Assembly (NCBI RefSeq): GCF_002902905.1
Contig: NZ_CP026124.1
Coordinates: 3,968,001-4,032,000 of the forward strand
Source: Achromobacter sp. AONIH1
GTDB taxonomy: Bacteria; Pseudomonadota; Gammaproteobacteria; Burkholderiales; Burkholderiaceae_B
DNA length: 64,000 nucleotides
Direction: 5' to 3'
Shown here piece by piece: positions 8,592-17,937 of this stretch. The translations under genes were made by a program, and so were the position numbers. The notes under the pieces are model-generated. The model saw nothing but the letters and a program-made list of their open reading frames with translations. It was not told where the DNA came from and ran no database searches. The first letter of the stretch is position 1. Each line of letters begins with the position of its first letter.

Positions 8592-9305
8592 CTAGACCTT
8601 GGGAACCGGAATTGGTTGCATGACCTGCTGCAGCACGCCGACCATCAGTTCGCGCGCGCCTTCCCAGAAGATCTGCACGCCCAGGCACAGCATGATGAAG
8701 GCCGACAGGCGCATGAACACGGCGGTGCCATTGTCGCCCAGCCGGTGCAGCATCTGCGCCGCGAAGCGCAGGCAGATATACAGGGTGACGGACACCACGA
8801 TGATGCCCGGGATGGAGCCGGCCAGCCGGACCAGGCTCAGCGCGTGGTTCTGGTCGCGCAGCGACACGCCGACCGTGATGGCCGCGGCGATCGAGCCGGG
8901 GCCGCAGCTGATGGGGAAGGTCAGCGGGTAGAAGGCGCGGGCCTTGGCCATTTCCGGGGTGAACGATTCGGCCAGCCGCGCCACGCGCTCGGTGTCGGCG
9001 TCGGGCGAGTTGACCAGGCGCCAGGCGCTGGCGATCACCAGCATGCCGCCGCCCACGCGCACGATGGACAGCGAGATGCCGAAGAAGCTCAGCAGCACGT
9101 TGCCGGCGACCATGGCCACGACCAGCATCAGGCCGACGTTGACGGCGACCCGCTTGGACAGCACGGTGCGGGTCGAGGACGACGCGCCTTCGGTGAGCGA
9201 CAGGAAGATGGGGGCGATGGCCGGCGGATTGAGAAAGGGCAGCAGGGTCGCCAGCGCGAAGAGAAAGCTTCCGCCGAACACGCGCAGGTAGTCGTAGAGC
9301 TGCAT
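8592..9305 (-). CDS. MarC-family integral membrane protein
   Basis: A 237-residue protein with six predicted membrane helices. Typical family segments are LFALATLLPFLNPPAIAPIF at the start and FYPLTFPISCGPGSIAAAIT in the middle. The family is annotated as NAAT transporters or simply MarC/YchE; despite the name, MarC does not itself give multiple antibiotic resistance, and the transported substrate is unsettled. It stands alone on the minus strand between dsbB and glnD, with 95-99 bp spacers on each side. Confidence 0.9.
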   Translation of the reverse strand: MQLYDYLRVFGGSFLFALATLLPFLNPPAIAPIFLSLTEGASSSTRTVLSKRVAVNVGLMLVVAMVAGNVLLSFFGISLSIVRVGGGMLVIASAWRLVNSPDADTERVARLAESFTPEMAKARAFYPLTFPISCGPGSIAAAITVGVSLRDQNHALSLVRLAGSIPGIIVVSVTLYICLRFAAQMLHRLGDNGTAVFMRLSAFIMLCLGVQIFWEGARELMVGVLQQVMQPIPVPKV

Positions 9306-9404
9306 AGAGGGCCATCGCCGGAGCCAAAACCCGGATTGTATGCGTTGGCGGCCCGCGTGGCGATGCGCCGCGCGGGCCGTTATTGCTGCCGGGTCACGCT
9401 GCGA

Positions 9405-12011
9405 TCAGGCCGCGCGCTGGCGGGCTTCCTCGCCGGCCAATGCGTCCAGGATGTCGCGCTCGAACTGCATCTGCGTGCGGGGCCGCTCCAGCGCCGCGCC
9501 GTCCACGATGAACACGTCCTCGACGCGGTCGCCCAGCGTCATGATCTTGGCCATGAGCAGGTTCACCTCGTGCCGCGCGAATACCTGCGCCAGCGCGTGC
9601 AGCAGGCCGGCGCGGTCGGTGGCGGTCACTGACAGGCGCCAGGACTTGCTGCGCTCGTCGGGCTGCAGTTCGGCCTGGGGCATGACAGGAAACACGCGTG
9701 AAACGCGCGACTGGCGCGCGCGGCCGTAGTAGCCACCCGTGTGCGCCGGCTGTTGCGCCGTGGCGGCGGGCGCCTTCAGGCGCTCGGCCAGTTCGTGTTC
9801 GACCAGTGTCGCCTGGGCGCGCAGGTCGGCGTCGCCCTCGGGCAGCAGCACGATGAAGCTGTCCAGCGCCCAGCCGTGGCGGGTGGTATGGATGCGGGCG
9901 TCCTGGATCGACAGCGACTTGGCGGCGAAATAGGCGCAGATGGCCACGAACAGATCGGGCACGTCGCGCGTGTAGACCATGATCTGCAGGCCTTCGCCCT
10001 GTTCGGTGGGGCGGGCTCGCACCACGGGCTCGGCCGGCGTCACCTGGTGATAGAGGTGGCGCGTGTGCCAGGCGATGTCCGAGGCGTCGTGGCGCAGGAA
10101 ATAGGCCACGTCGAGCTGGTTCCAGAAGGCTTCGCGGGCGTCGTCGCGCAGGCCGGCGCGGCGGGTCAGGCGCGCGGCTTCTTCCTTGCGCTCGGCCAGC
10201 ACGGTATGGGCGTCGGCATGGGCGCCGCCCAGCGCGGCCAGCGTCAGCCGGTACAGGTCTTCGAGCAGCTTGCCCTTCCAGGCGTTCCAGACCTTGGGGC
10301 TGGTGCCGCGGATGTCGGCCACGGTCAGCAGGTACAGGGCGGTCAGGTGGCGTTCGTCCTTGACGATGGCGGCGAAGTCCTGGATCACGGCAGGATCGGA
10401 CAAGTCGCGCTTTTGCGCCACGGCGGACATGAGCAGGTGTTGGCGCACCAGGAATTCGGCCAGCTCGGTGTCCTCGGCGTCCAGCCCGTGCTCATGGGCG
10501 AAGCGGCGCAGGTCGCGCGCGCCGAGTTCGGAGTGATCGCCGCCGCGGCCCTTGGCGATGTCATGGAACAGCGCCGCGACATACAGCAGCCAGTGGCGGT
10601 CCAGGCCGGCGATCAGCTGGCTGGCCAGCGGATACTCCTGGGCGTGCTCGGGCATGGTGAAACGGCGCAGGTTGCGCACCACGGCCAGGGTGTGCTGGTC
10701 CACGGTATAGGCGTGGAACAGGTCGTGCTGCATCTGGCCGACGATGCGCCGGAACACCGGCAGATAGCGCGGCAGGATGTTCAGCATGGTCATGCGGCGC
10801 AGCTCGTGCACGATGCCGCGCGGCTGCTGCAGGATCTGCAGGAACAGCTTGCGGTTGACCGGGTTGCGGCGGAACTGCGCGTCGATGCGGTGGCGCGAAT
10901 GCCAGATGGCGCGCAGCGTGCGCGCCGACATGCCGGTCAGCTCGGGATGTTGCTGCATGACGAGGAAGGCGCGCAGCAGCAGGGTCGGATTGCGCTCGAA
11001 ACCGTCGTCACGGATGATGTCCAGCCGGTCGCGCAGGTTGCGGAAATCGTCGTCGATGTCGCGCGCGTCGCTGTCCGGGCGCGGGAACAGCCGCTCTTCG
11101 ATGTTCTGCACCAGGATGACGTTGAGCTGGGTCACCAGCCGCGCCGCCCAGTAATAGCGCTGCATCAGCAGTTCGCTGCCGCGCCGCGTGGCGGTGGCGT
11201 GGATGCGGTAGATCTCGGCCAGCGCGGGTTGCAGGTCGAACAGCACGCGGTCTTCGCGGCGGCGGGCTAGCAGGTGCAGTTCGATGCGCAGCCGCTTGAA
11301 GGCCTGTTCGGCCTTGCGCAGGTCGCGCGCCTCGGACGGCGTCAGCAGGCCGGCCTGGGCCACCTGGCGCCAGTTGTCGCCGAAGCCGGCCGCGCGCGCC
11401 ATCCACAGGATGACCTGCAGGTCGCGCAGGCCGCCGGGCGATTCCTTGCAGTTCGGCTCCAGCGCGTAGGGCGTGTCCTGGTAGCGGGCGTGACGCTGCT
11501 GCATCTCGACGCGCTTGGCGCGGAAGAAGGCGCGCGGGTCCAGCCGCGCCTTGGTGGCCGCGTCGAATTTCTTCATCAGCGCGCGGCTGCCCGCCAGCCA
11601 GCGCGATTCCAGCATCGCGGTTTCCACCGTGATGTCGGCCTCGGCTTCGCGCTGGCAGTCCTCGATGGTGCGCACGCTGTGGCCGGGCTCCAGGCCCAGG
11701 TCCCAGAGGGCCGCGACCAGGCGCTCGATCGCGGCTTCATCGTCGGCCGACGGCGCTTGCGGCAGCAGGATCAGCAGATCCACGTCCGAATGCGGGTACA
11801 GCTCGCCGCGGCCATAGCCGCCCACGGCCGCCAGCGCCGCGCCCTCGGGCAGGGGGTGTTGCTTGACCAGATCGCGCAGCGCGGCGTCGACGATCCGGCG
11901 CAATTCGGACAGCAGCGTGTCGGGGCGCTCGTGCTCGCGGAACTGGGCCACCGCCGTCCGCCGGGATTCCTGGATGCGTTCGCGCAGGGCGGCGAGGGGG
12001 GCGGCGGTCAT
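9405..12011 (-). CDS. glnD: Bifunctional PII uridylyltransferase / uridylyl-removing enzyme
   Basis: Senses glutamine and modifies the PII signalling proteins GlnB/GlnK, setting nitrogen metabolism. Domains in order: nucleotidyltransferase with GGYGRGELYPHSDVDLL (Gly pair at 64-65, Asp 76 and 78); the linker; the HD hydrolase with FHDIAKGRGGDHSE around residue 480; and two C-terminal ACT domains (about 690-770 and 790-868) that bind glutamine. Length 868 is normal. It is 13 bp downstream of map, so the two are probably cotranscribed, an arrangement seen across Betaproteobacteria. Confidence 0.97.
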   Translation of the reverse strand: MTAAPLAALRERIQESRRTAVAQFREHERPDTLLSELRRIVDAALRDLVKQHPLPEGAALAAVGGYGRGELYPHSDVDLLILLPQAPSADDEAAIERLVAALWDLGLEPGHSVRTIEDCQREAEADITVETAMLESRWLAGSRALMKKFDAATKARLDPRAFFRAKRVEMQQRHARYQDTPYALEPNCKESPGGLRDLQVILWMARAAGFGDNWRQVAQAGLLTPSEARDLRKAEQAFKRLRIELHLLARRREDRVLFDLQPALAEIYRIHATATRRGSELLMQRYYWAARLVTQLNVILVQNIEERLFPRPDSDARDIDDDFRNLRDRLDIIRDDGFERNPTLLLRAFLVMQQHPELTGMSARTLRAIWHSRHRIDAQFRRNPVNRKLFLQILQQPRGIVHELRRMTMLNILPRYLPVFRRIVGQMQHDLFHAYTVDQHTLAVVRNLRRFTMPEHAQEYPLASQLIAGLDRHWLLYVAALFHDIAKGRGGDHSELGARDLRRFAHEHGLDAEDTELAEFLVRQHLLMSAVAQKRDLSDPAVIQDFAAIVKDERHLTALYLLTVADIRGTSPKVWNAWKGKLLEDLYRLTLAALGGAHADAHTVLAERKEEAARLTRRAGLRDDAREAFWNQLDVAYFLRHDASDIAWHTRHLYHQVTPAEPVVRARPTEQGEGLQIMVYTRDVPDLFVAICAYFAAKSLSIQDARIHTTRHGWALDSFIVLLPEGDADLRAQATLVEHELAERLKAPAATAQQPAHTGGYYGRARQSRVSRVFPVMPQAELQPDERSKSWRLSVTATDRAGLLHALAQVFARHEVNLLMAKIMTLGDRVEDVFIVDGAALERPRTQMQFERDILDALAGEEARQRAA

Positions 12012-12024
12012 GGTGGCGGCTGCG

Positions 12025-12846
12025 TCAGACGGCGGGGATGACGAGGGGTTCGGTGATGAAGGCGGGCGGCTGGGGCATGCCCGGCGACAGGGTCAGCACT
12101 TCATAGCCGGTATCGGTGACACATACAGCATGCTCCCATTGGGCCGACAGGCTGTGGTCGCGCGTCACGACCGTCCAGCCATCGGACAACTGGCGTATCT
12201 CGCGACGGCCGGCATTGATCATGGGCTCGATGGTGAACAGCATACCCGTCACCAATTTCACGCCCGTGCCTGGCTTGCCATAGTGCAGCACCTGCGGATC
12301 TTCATGGAAGCGTTGGCCGATGCCGTGGCCGCAGAACTCGCGCACCACGGAAAAGCCATTGGCCTCCGCGTGCTTCTGGATGGCGTGACCGATATCGCCC
12401 AGCGTGGCCCCGTTTTTGACCTGCTGGATGCCTTTCCACATGCACTCGAACGTGACGTCGGTCAGCCGGCGCGACAGGATGGACTGCTCGCCCACGTGAT
12501 ACATCCGGCTGGTGTCGCCGAACCAGCCATCCTTGATGATGGTCACGTCGATATTGAGGGAGTCCCCGTTTTTCAGGACCTTGTCGCCCGGAACGCCATG
12601 GCAGACCTGGTGGTTGACCGAGGTGCAGATGGCGCCGGGGAAGGGCGGGTAGCCAGGCGGGGCGTAGCCCACCGTGGCGGACTTCACCTTGAGTTCGTCG
12701 GTCAGGTATTCCAGGCAGAGCCGGTCCAGCTCGCCGGTGGTGACGCCCGGCTTGACGTGGGGGGTGATGAAGTCGAGAACCTTGGCGGCGTCCTGGCAGG
12801 CCGCGCGCATCTTGTTCAGGTCGTCCGGATTGGTAATGGTGCCCAT
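12025..12846 (-). CDS. map: Methionine aminopeptidase, type I
   Basis: Removes the initiator Met from nascent proteins; essential and metal-dependent. The 273-residue protein shows the pita-bread metal ligands in their usual contexts: LNIDVTIIKDGWFGDTSRM (two Asp), GHGIGQRFHEDP (His), FTIEPMI (Glu) and SAQWEHAVCV (Glu). TSVNHQVCHGVPGDK carries the substrate-binding His. There is no N-terminal zinc-finger extension, as expected for bacterial type I. It is divergent from rpsB across a long spacer, as in enteric bacteria. Confidence 0.97.
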   Translation of the reverse strand: MGTITNPDDLNKMRAACQDAAKVLDFITPHVKPGVTTGELDRLCLEYLTDELKVKSATVGYAPPGYPPFPGAICTSVNHQVCHGVPGDKVLKNGDSLNIDVTIIKDGWFGDTSRMYHVGEQSILSRRLTDVTFECMWKGIQQVKNGATLGDIGHAIQKHAEANGFSVVREFCGHGIGQRFHEDPQVLHYGKPGTGVKLVTGMLFTIEPMINAGRREIRQLSDGWTVVTRDHSLSAQWEHAVCVTDTGYEVLTLSPGMPQPPAFITEPLVIPAV

Positions 12847-12896
12847 GAAGTAACTGAAGCTCTCTTGCTTGAATGTCTGCTGGAAAGAATAGTAGA

Positions 12897-12924
12897 ATTA
12901 TAGGCTTCCCTAAATTTTTGGGGA
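12897..12924 (-). promoter_or_regulatory. Putative map promoter with overlapping palindrome
   Basis: On the minus strand a perfect TATAAT occupies 12897-12902, 51 bp before the map ATG. The spacer and -35 region are covered by an 18-bp imperfect palindrome, TCCC(T)AAA..TTT(TG)GGGA at 12907-12924, matching its own complement at 14 of 18 positions. A recognisable -35 hexamer is missing at the right distance, so activator or repressor control is possible. Confidence 0.5.
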
Positions 12925-13583
12925 GCGATGCGCGGCAGGAAGGCCTGGTCCGACGGGACGGAAAGCCTTTCATGTGCGCAAAGCAAGTAGTGTAGTAATC
13001 GGGTTTAGGTTACGGCAAAGAGCCTTCATCCGGTTTGTGCGATCTGGATTTGGTCGGTCGGCGCTCAGGCGCCCGGCAAGACGGCCCAGGCGGCGGTTTT
13101 TCCGATATCGGGATTCTTTGGCATCTGTGTCCGCAAGCGAAGGTTGTGGATGGCGGCAAGCAAAAGAACAACGACGCGGAAAGGGCGGCGGCGGGACGGC
13201 CTGGCGGGTTTCACGAGTGCGGAAAGACCGGAACGGCGAGCGCAGGCTGGAGCGGGGCATGCCCGTAAGCCCGGTCATGTTTTTGAGCGGCGATGCAGGT
13301 TCCCTGTGGACGGCGGCCTAAGTTCTTGGAAGACGGGTTTCCCGGTTTCTTGAAGAAATGCCCCGCGGTCTGATGCGTGCGCGGTAGCACAGGCGCATGA
13401 ATGGAACTCGATTTCGCCACCGACGAAACAGGTCCGGGCGCGCTCCCATTTTTCTGGGGCGTCAGGCGGGCGGCAACGCAAGGCTCTTGGTCGTGATGGC
13501 CGTCTGGGTTTATCGCGGCAGAGCAGGTCGCGGGACGTCGCAAGGCGTCCTGAATGAATGCGGCAGTGATCGGCAGGTCCGGT
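12925..13583. other. Long non-coding spacer between map and rpsB
   Basis: About 660 bp without a credible gene. Open frames on both strands are short or continue as shadows of rpsB, are rich in Arg/Gly/Pro, and lack a ribosome-binding site and recognisable motifs. Visible structure is limited to AAGGC/GCCTT arms around 12940-12970 and a TTTCTTGAAGAAA palindrome at 13346-13358. The spacer may hold distal promoter sites for rpsB or a small RNA; nothing in the sequence proves either. Confidence 0.5.
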
Positions 13584-13691
13584 TAAAATTTTTTCATCCC
13601 GCATGTGCGGGAAATCGCGCGCAACACCACCCAGGGTGTCGGCAAAGGCCGATGCAGGTGCGGCGCAAGAAATCAACCCTTGGAGAATAGA
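13584..13691 (+). promoter_or_regulatory. rpsB promoter and structured mRNA leader
   Basis: TAAAAT (13584-13589) is a likely -10; the matching -35 is poor. The transcript would begin with CCCGCATGTGCGGG (13598-13611), a short hairpin. A second one follows, ACACC...GGTGT around 13624-13639, ahead of the GGAG ribosome-binding site. In enteric bacteria the rpsB leader binds S2 to repress rpsB-tsf; whether this leader works the same way is inferred from its position and its two hairpins. Confidence 0.45.
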
Positions 13692-14441
13692 ATGTCCCTG
13701 ATGCGCGAAATGCTGGAAGCGGGTGTCCACTTTGGTCACCAGACCCGCTACTGGAACCCCAAGATGTCCCAATACATCTTCGGCCATCGCAACAAGATTC
13801 ACATCATCAACCTCGAAAAGACGGTTGAGAAGTACGTCGAAGCCACCAAGTTCGTGAAGCAAGTGGCTGCTCGTGGCGGCAACATCCTGTTCGTCGGCAC
13901 CAAGCGCGCCGCCCGTGAGCTGGTCGCCGTCGAAGCCGCCCGTTGCGGCATGCCCTTCGTCGACGCCCGCTGGCTCGGCGGCATGCTGACCAACTTCAAG
14001 ACGGTCAAGACCTCGGTCAAGCGCCTGAAGGACATGGAAGCCCTGGTCGCCGAAGGCGGCGCCGAGCGCATGATCAAGAAGGAAGGCCTGCTGTTCCAGC
14101 GCGAACTGGAAAAGCTGAACAAGTCGATCGGCGGCATCAAGGATATGAACGGCCTGCCCGACGCCATCTTCGTGATCGACGTTGGCTACCACAAGATCGC
14201 CATCGCCGAAGCCAAGACGCTGGGCATCCCGGTCGTGGGCGTGGTTGACACCAACCACTCGCCCGACGGCATCGACTACGTCATCCCCGGCAACGACGAC
14301 TCGGCCAAGGCCATCGCGCTGTACGCCAAGGGCATCGCCGACGCCGTGCTGGAAGGCCGCGAGCAGAACCTGAACGGTCTGGTCGAAGAGCTGGGCGAAG
14401 GCCAGGAAGAGTTCGTCGAAGTGCAGGACAACCAGGCCTAA
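13692..14441 (+). CDS. rpsB: 30S ribosomal protein S2
   Basis: Small-subunit protein needed for S1 binding and translation initiation. The 249-residue product opens [20 protein letters not shown], the S2 signature, and carries [19 protein letters not shown] and [19 protein letters not shown]. The ATG at 13692 follows GGAG with good spacing; an upstream extension of the frame is leader RNA. Codon use is strongly biased, as for a highly expressed gene. First gene of the rpsB-tsf operon. Confidence 0.98.
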   Translation: MSLMREMLEAGVHFGHQTRYWNPKMSQYIFGHRNKIHIINLEKTVEKYVEATKFVKQVAARGGNILFVGTKRAARELVAVEAARCGMPFVDARWLGGMLTNFKTVKTSVKRLKDMEALVAEGGAERMIKKEGLLFQRELEKLNKSIGGIKDMNGLPDAIFVIDVGYHKIAIAEAKTLGIPVVGVVDTNHSPDGIDYVIPGNDDSAKAIALYAKGIADAVLEGREQNLNGLVEELGEGQEEFVEVQDNQA

Positions 14442-14471
14442 GCCTGCTGTCATGTCCGGCGGTTAGTGTCT

Positions 14472-14588
14472 GGGAGCGGCGGTCGCCGCTCCCGCCTCGC
14501 CGGCATTGCGAGGATGGGCTCCCATCTTCCAGGCCCGCTGTACGCGGGCGTCCCATCGAATCACACCGCTGCCCCGCCAAGCCGGGGC
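14472..14588 (+). promoter_or_regulatory. Three consecutive hairpins in the rpsB-tsf spacer
   Basis: GGGAGCGGCG (14472-14481) is perfectly complementary to CGCCGCTCCC (14484-14493). A second hairpin is GCCCGC (14533-14538) with GCGGGC (14544-14549), and a third GCCCCG (14571-14576) with CGGGGC (14583-14588). None is followed by a T tract, so they are unlikely to be simple terminators. They may protect the upstream rpsB message or set the rpsB/tsf ratio; that role is inferred. Confidence 0.6.
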
Positions 14589-14613
14589 ATGTCTTAGCAA
14601 ATTTGGAGCAAAC

Positions 14614-15492
14614 ATGGCTGAAATTACCGCTGCCCTGGTCAAGGAACTGCGCGAAAAGACCGACGCCCCGATGATGGAGTGCAAGAAGGCTCTGACGGAA
14701 GCCGAGGGTGACCTGGCCCGCGCCGAGGAAATCCTGCGCGTCAAGCTGGGCAACAAGGCCAGCAAGGCTGCCGCCCGCGTCACCGCCGAGGGCCTGATCG
14801 GCCTGTTCATCTCCGCCGACGCCAAGAAGGGCGCCGTCATCGAAGTCAACTGCGAAACCGACTTCGTCGCCAAGAACGACGACTTCGTCGCCTTCGTGAA
14901 CAAGCTGGCCGAACTGGTCGCCACGCAGAACCCGGCCGACGTGGCCGCTCTGTCGGCGCTGCCCTACGGCGACGGCACGGTCGAAACGACCCGCACCGCC
15001 CTGATCGGCAAGATCGGCGAGAACATGGCGATCCGCCGCTTCGAGCGCATCGAGACCCCCAACGCCCTGGCCAGCTACGTGCACGGCGGCCGCATCGGCG
15101 TGCTGGTCGAGTACAGCGGCTCGGAAGAAGTCGGCAAGGATCTGGCCATGCACATCGCGGCCACCAAGCCCAAGGCTCTGAACGCCGATGGCGTGAACGC
15201 CGCCGACATCGCCGCCGAGCGCTCGGTCGCCGAGCAGAAGGCCGCCGAATCGGGCAAGCCGGCTGAAATCGTCGCCAAGATGGTCGAAGGCTCGGTGCAG
15301 AAGTTCCTGAAGGAAGTGACGCTGCTGTCGCAGCCCTTCGTCAAGGATGACAAGAACACCGTCGAACAGATGCTGAAGGCCAAGGGCGCTTCGATCACCA
15401 AGTTCGTGCTGTTCGTCGTCGGCGAAGGTATCGAGAAGAAGACCAGCGATTTCGCCGCCGAGGTTGCCGCCGCCGCCGCCGGCCGCGCCTGA
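14614..15492 (+). CDS. tsf: Elongation factor Ts
   Basis: Nucleotide exchange factor for EF-Tu in the cytoplasm. The 292-residue protein begins [20 protein letters not shown] with the [12 protein letters not shown] signature, then the [15 protein letters not shown] motif that contacts EF-Tu. The second half has [14 protein letters not shown] and a C-terminal module. The start at 14614 follows a GGAG-type site; the longer frame upstream runs through the hairpins. A clear terminator follows the stop and separates tsf from pyrH. Confidence 0.98.
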   Translation: MAEITAALVKELREKTDAPMMECKKALTEAEGDLARAEEILRVKLGNKASKAAARVTAEGLIGLFISADAKKGAVIEVNCETDFVAKNDDFVAFVNKLAELVATQNPADVAALSALPYGDGTVETTRTALIGKIGENMAIRRFERIETPNALASYVHGGRIGVLVEYSGSEEVGKDLAMHIAATKPKALNADGVNAADIAAERSVAEQKAAESGKPAEIVAKMVEGSVQKFLKEVTLLSQPFVKDDKNTVEQMLKAKGASITKFVLFVVGEGIEKKTSDFAAEVAAAAAGRA

Positions 15493-15509
15493 TCGCAGGG
15501 TAGTGCTTG

Positions 15510-15547
15510 AAGGCCGGCGCTAGATTACAGTCTAGTCCGGCCTTTTT
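15510..15547 (+). terminator. Rho-independent terminator after tsf
   Basis: AAGGCCGG and CCGGCCTT form the outer stem. It continues inward with a mismatched CGCTAGA/TCTAGT extension and ends in a T5 tract. It lies 18 bp after the tsf stop. Confidence 0.92.
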
Positions 15548-15611
15548 CTCGCCAGGCCCTTCTGTGACGTAACGTTTCTCCTGTGGGGGAGGCGTGGCGC
15601 CAGGGCAGGGC

Positions 15612-15617
15612 TATCAT
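15612..15617 (+). promoter_or_regulatory. Weak candidate -10 element for pyrH
   Basis: TATCAT matches five of six -10 bases, 45 bp before the pyrH ATG and after the tsf terminator, so a promoter is expected here. No convincing -35 is seen. A TTGTCT at 15621-15626 is an alternative -35, but the hexamer 17-18 bp beyond it is poor. Confidence 0.3.
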
Positions 15618-15662
15618 TTCTTGTCTTACACTTTCGTCGGATTGTTCTACGGGATATCACCT

Positions 15663-16379
15663 ATGAGCAGCAGATCATACAAACGGGTTCTTCTCAAGCT
15701 TTCCGGCGAGGCGCTGATGGGCGAAGATGCATTCGGCATCAACCGCTCCACCATCGTCCGCATGACCGATGAGATCGCCGAAGTCGCCGCCACGGGCGTC
15801 GAGCTGGCCATCGTCATCGGCGGTGGCAACATCTTCCGCGGCGTCGCGCCGGGTGCGCAGGGCATGGACCGCGCCACCGCCGACTACATGGGCATGATGG
15901 CCACCATCATGAACGCGCTTGCCCTGCAGGACGCGCTCAAGCACAAGGGTATCGACACCCGCGTACAATCGGCCCTGAATATCGACCAGGTGGTCGAGCC
16001 GTACATCCGCCCCAAGGCCTTGCGCTACCTCGAAGAAGGCAAGGTCGTCATCTTCGCCGCGGGCACCGGCAACCCCTTCTTCACGACCGATACCGCGGCC
16101 GCCCTGCGCGGCGCCGAGATCGGCGCGGAGATCGTGCTGAAGGCCACCAAGGTCGACGGCATCTACAGCGCGGATCCCAACAAGGACCCGACCGCCACGC
16201 GCTATGCCCGCATCAGCTTCGACGAGGCGATCGTGCGTCGCCTGGAAGTCATGGACGCCACCGCTTTCGCGCTGTGCCGTGACCAGAAGCTGCCGATCAA
16301 GGTGTTTTCGATCAACAAGTCCGGCGCGCTCAAGCGCGTGGTCAGCGGGGACGACGAAGGCACCCTGGTACACGTTTAA
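15663..16379 (+). CDS. pyrH: Uridylate kinase (UMP kinase)
   Basis: Phosphorylates UMP to UDP in pyrimidine metabolism; hexameric, activated by GTP and inhibited by UTP in the family. The 238-residue protein shows the amino-acid-kinase fold: [15 protein letters not shown] at the N-terminus, [14 protein letters not shown], and [20 protein letters not shown], with [10 protein letters not shown] close behind. The start at 15663 (MSSRSYKR) was preferred to an upstream extension with no ribosome site. Followed after 15 bp by frr, as in most bacteria. Confidence 0.98.
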   Translation: MSSRSYKRVLLKLSGEALMGEDAFGINRSTIVRMTDEIAEVAATGVELAIVIGGGNIFRGVAPGAQGMDRATADYMGMMATIMNALALQDALKHKGIDTRVQSALNIDQVVEPYIRPKALRYLEEGKVVIFAAGTGNPFFTTDTAAALRGAEIGAEIVLKATKVDGIYSADPNKDPTATRYARISFDEAIVRRLEVMDATAFALCRDQKLPIKVFSINKSGALKRVVSGDDEGTLVHV

Positions 16380-16394
16380 AGAAAAGGAAAAACC

Positions 16395-16955
16395 ATGAGC
16401 GTCGCAGAAATCCGCAAATCCGCCGAAGCCAGGATGGTCAAGTCGCTTGATACGCTCAAGACCAACCTGTCCAAGATCCGTACGGGCCGCGCCCACGCCG
16501 GCATCCTGGATCATGTGCAGGTCGAGTACTACGGTTCGCCGGTGCCGATCAGCCAGGTGGCCAACCTGAACCTGGTGGACGCGCGCACCATCAGCGTGCA
16601 GCCCTACGAGAAGAGCATGGCCGCCCCGATCGAGAAGGCCATCCGCGAGTCGGACCTGGGCCTGAACCCCATGTCCATGGGCGACACCATCCGCGTGCCG
16701 ATGCCGGCCCTGACCGAAGAGCGCCGCCGCGACCTGACCAAGGTCGTGCGCAGCGAAGGCGAGGATGCCAAGGTCGCCGTGCGCAACCTGCGCCGCGAAG
16801 CCAACGACGCGCTCAAGAAGCTGGTCAAGGACAAGGAAATCTCCGAGGACGACGAGCGTCGCGCCCAGGACGATGTCCAGAAGCTGACCGACCGCAACGT
16901 GAGCGACATCGACAAGATGGTCACTCAGAAAGAAGCGGAAATCATGACCGTATAA
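16395..16955 (+). CDS. frr: Ribosome recycling factor
   Basis: Splits post-termination ribosomes together with EF-G. The 186-residue length is standard. Family motifs include [15 protein letters not shown] in the first half, the [16 protein letters not shown] stretch and [18 protein letters not shown]. The C-terminal helix ends with [23 protein letters not shown] lies just before the ATG. Cotranscribed with pyrH, 15 bp upstream. Confidence 0.98.
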   Translation: MSVAEIRKSAEARMVKSLDTLKTNLSKIRTGRAHAGILDHVQVEYYGSPVPISQVANLNLVDARTISVQPYEKSMAAPIEKAIRESDLGLNPMSMGDTIRVPMPALTEERRRDLTKVVRSEGEDAKVAVRNLRREANDALKKLVKDKEISEDDERRAQDDVQKLTDRNVSDIDKMVTQKEAEIMTV

Positions 16956-16969
16956 TTCCGGCGCATGGC

Positions 16970-17016
16970 GGGGCACGGGTTGGCGCTCGTGTCCCGGCGC
17001 CGGTTTTTGCTTTTTT
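16970..17016 (+). terminator. Possible terminator after frr
   Basis: GGGGCACG (16970-16977) can pair with CGTGTCCC (16988-16995), including one G-T pair, around a 10-nt loop. After 8 nt come T5 and T6 runs. The gap between stem and T tract makes it weaker than the purF and tsf terminators, so some readthrough into uppS is likely. Confidence 0.45.
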
Positions 17017-17125
17017 GCGCCGCCCCGTCCGCCGTTTCGCGCCAAGCTTGGCGGCGATGGAATCACGGCGCGGATTTTCCCGTATTACGTTTTTCGCCGG
17101 TCATACGCGCGCGGCACCAGACTCC

Positions 17126-17890
17126 ATGGCAACCAGTTCCACCCAGGCGGTTCCCGAGACCCGCGATACCCCGCAGCACGTGGCCATCATCATGGACGGC
17201 AACGGCAGGTGGGCGACGCGGCGTCTGCTGCCCCGCACGGCGGGACACGCCAAGGGCGTGCAGGCCGTCCGGCGCGTGGTCGAGGCCTGCGGGCGCGCCG
17301 GCGTGCGCTACCTGACGCTGTTCGCGTTCAGCTCCGAGAACTGGCGGCGTCCCGTCGAAGAGGTCTCCCTGCTGATGCGGCTGTTCGTCCAGGCGCTGGA
17401 GCGCGAGGTCGGCAAGCTCGAAGAGCAGGGCGTGCGGCTGCACGTGATCGGCGATCTCTCGGCCTTCGAGCCGCGGCTGCAGGAACTCATTTTCGCGGCG
17501 CAGCAACGCACCGCCCACAACGACCGCCTGCATCTCACCGTGGCGGCCAATTACGGCGGACGCTGGGACATCCTGCAGGCCACGCGCGCCATGCTGGCGG
17601 CCGAACCCGATCTGGCCGCGCACCCGGAACGGATCGATGAGGCGCATCTGTCGCGCCACCTGTCGATGTCCTGGGCGCCCGAGCCGGACCTGTTCATCCG
17701 CACCGGCGGAGAACAACGCATTTCCAATTTCCTGATCTGGCAGATGGCCTACGCGGAGTTCTACTTCACGGATCGCTACTGGCCGGATTTCGGCGCCGCC
17801 GAATTGCAGGCGGCGTTCGACTGGTATCGGACCCGCGAGCGCCGCTTCGGCCGCACCAGCGCCCAAGTCAACGGCGACGACCCGAAATAG
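17126..17890 (+). CDS. uppS: Undecaprenyl diphosphate synthase (di-trans,poly-cis)
   Basis: Condenses eight isopentenyl diphosphates onto farnesyl diphosphate to make the C55 carrier for peptidoglycan and O-antigen. [16 protein letters not shown] carries the catalytic Asp, [12 protein letters not shown] the substrate loop, and [18 protein letters not shown] the diphosphate-binding Arg residues. The 254-residue length is normal. The start at 17126 ([11 protein letters not shown]) is chosen because upstream codons lie in the terminator-like spacer. It leads the uppS-cdsA-dxr-rseP run of lipid and envelope genes. Confidence 0.97.
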   Translation: MATSSTQAVPETRDTPQHVAIIMDGNGRWATRRLLPRTAGHAKGVQAVRRVVEACGRAGVRYLTLFAFSSENWRRPVEEVSLLMRLFVQALEREVGKLEEQGVRLHVIGDLSAFEPRLQELIFAAQQRTAHNDRLHLTVAANYGGRWDILQATRAMLAAEPDLAAHPERIDEAHLSRHLSMSWAPEPDLFIRTGGEQRISNFLIWQMAYAEFYFTDRYWPDFGAAELQAAFDWYRTRERRFGRTSAQVNGDDPK

Positions 17891-17937
17891 GCCGCCGAGC
17901 GCGCGTCTTTCCGGGCAGCACAAGAGGAGACCGTCAC

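Noticed and set aside
12970..13321. Short open frames on both strands in the map-rpsB spacer
   Set aside because: No ribosome-binding site, Arg/Pro-rich products, no motif, and frames overlap each other on opposite strands.
13275..14453. Minus-strand open frame of about 390 codons opposite rpsB and the rpsB leader
   Set aside because: Its bulk is antisense to rpsB, and the remainder lies in leader DNA; composition is that of a shadow.
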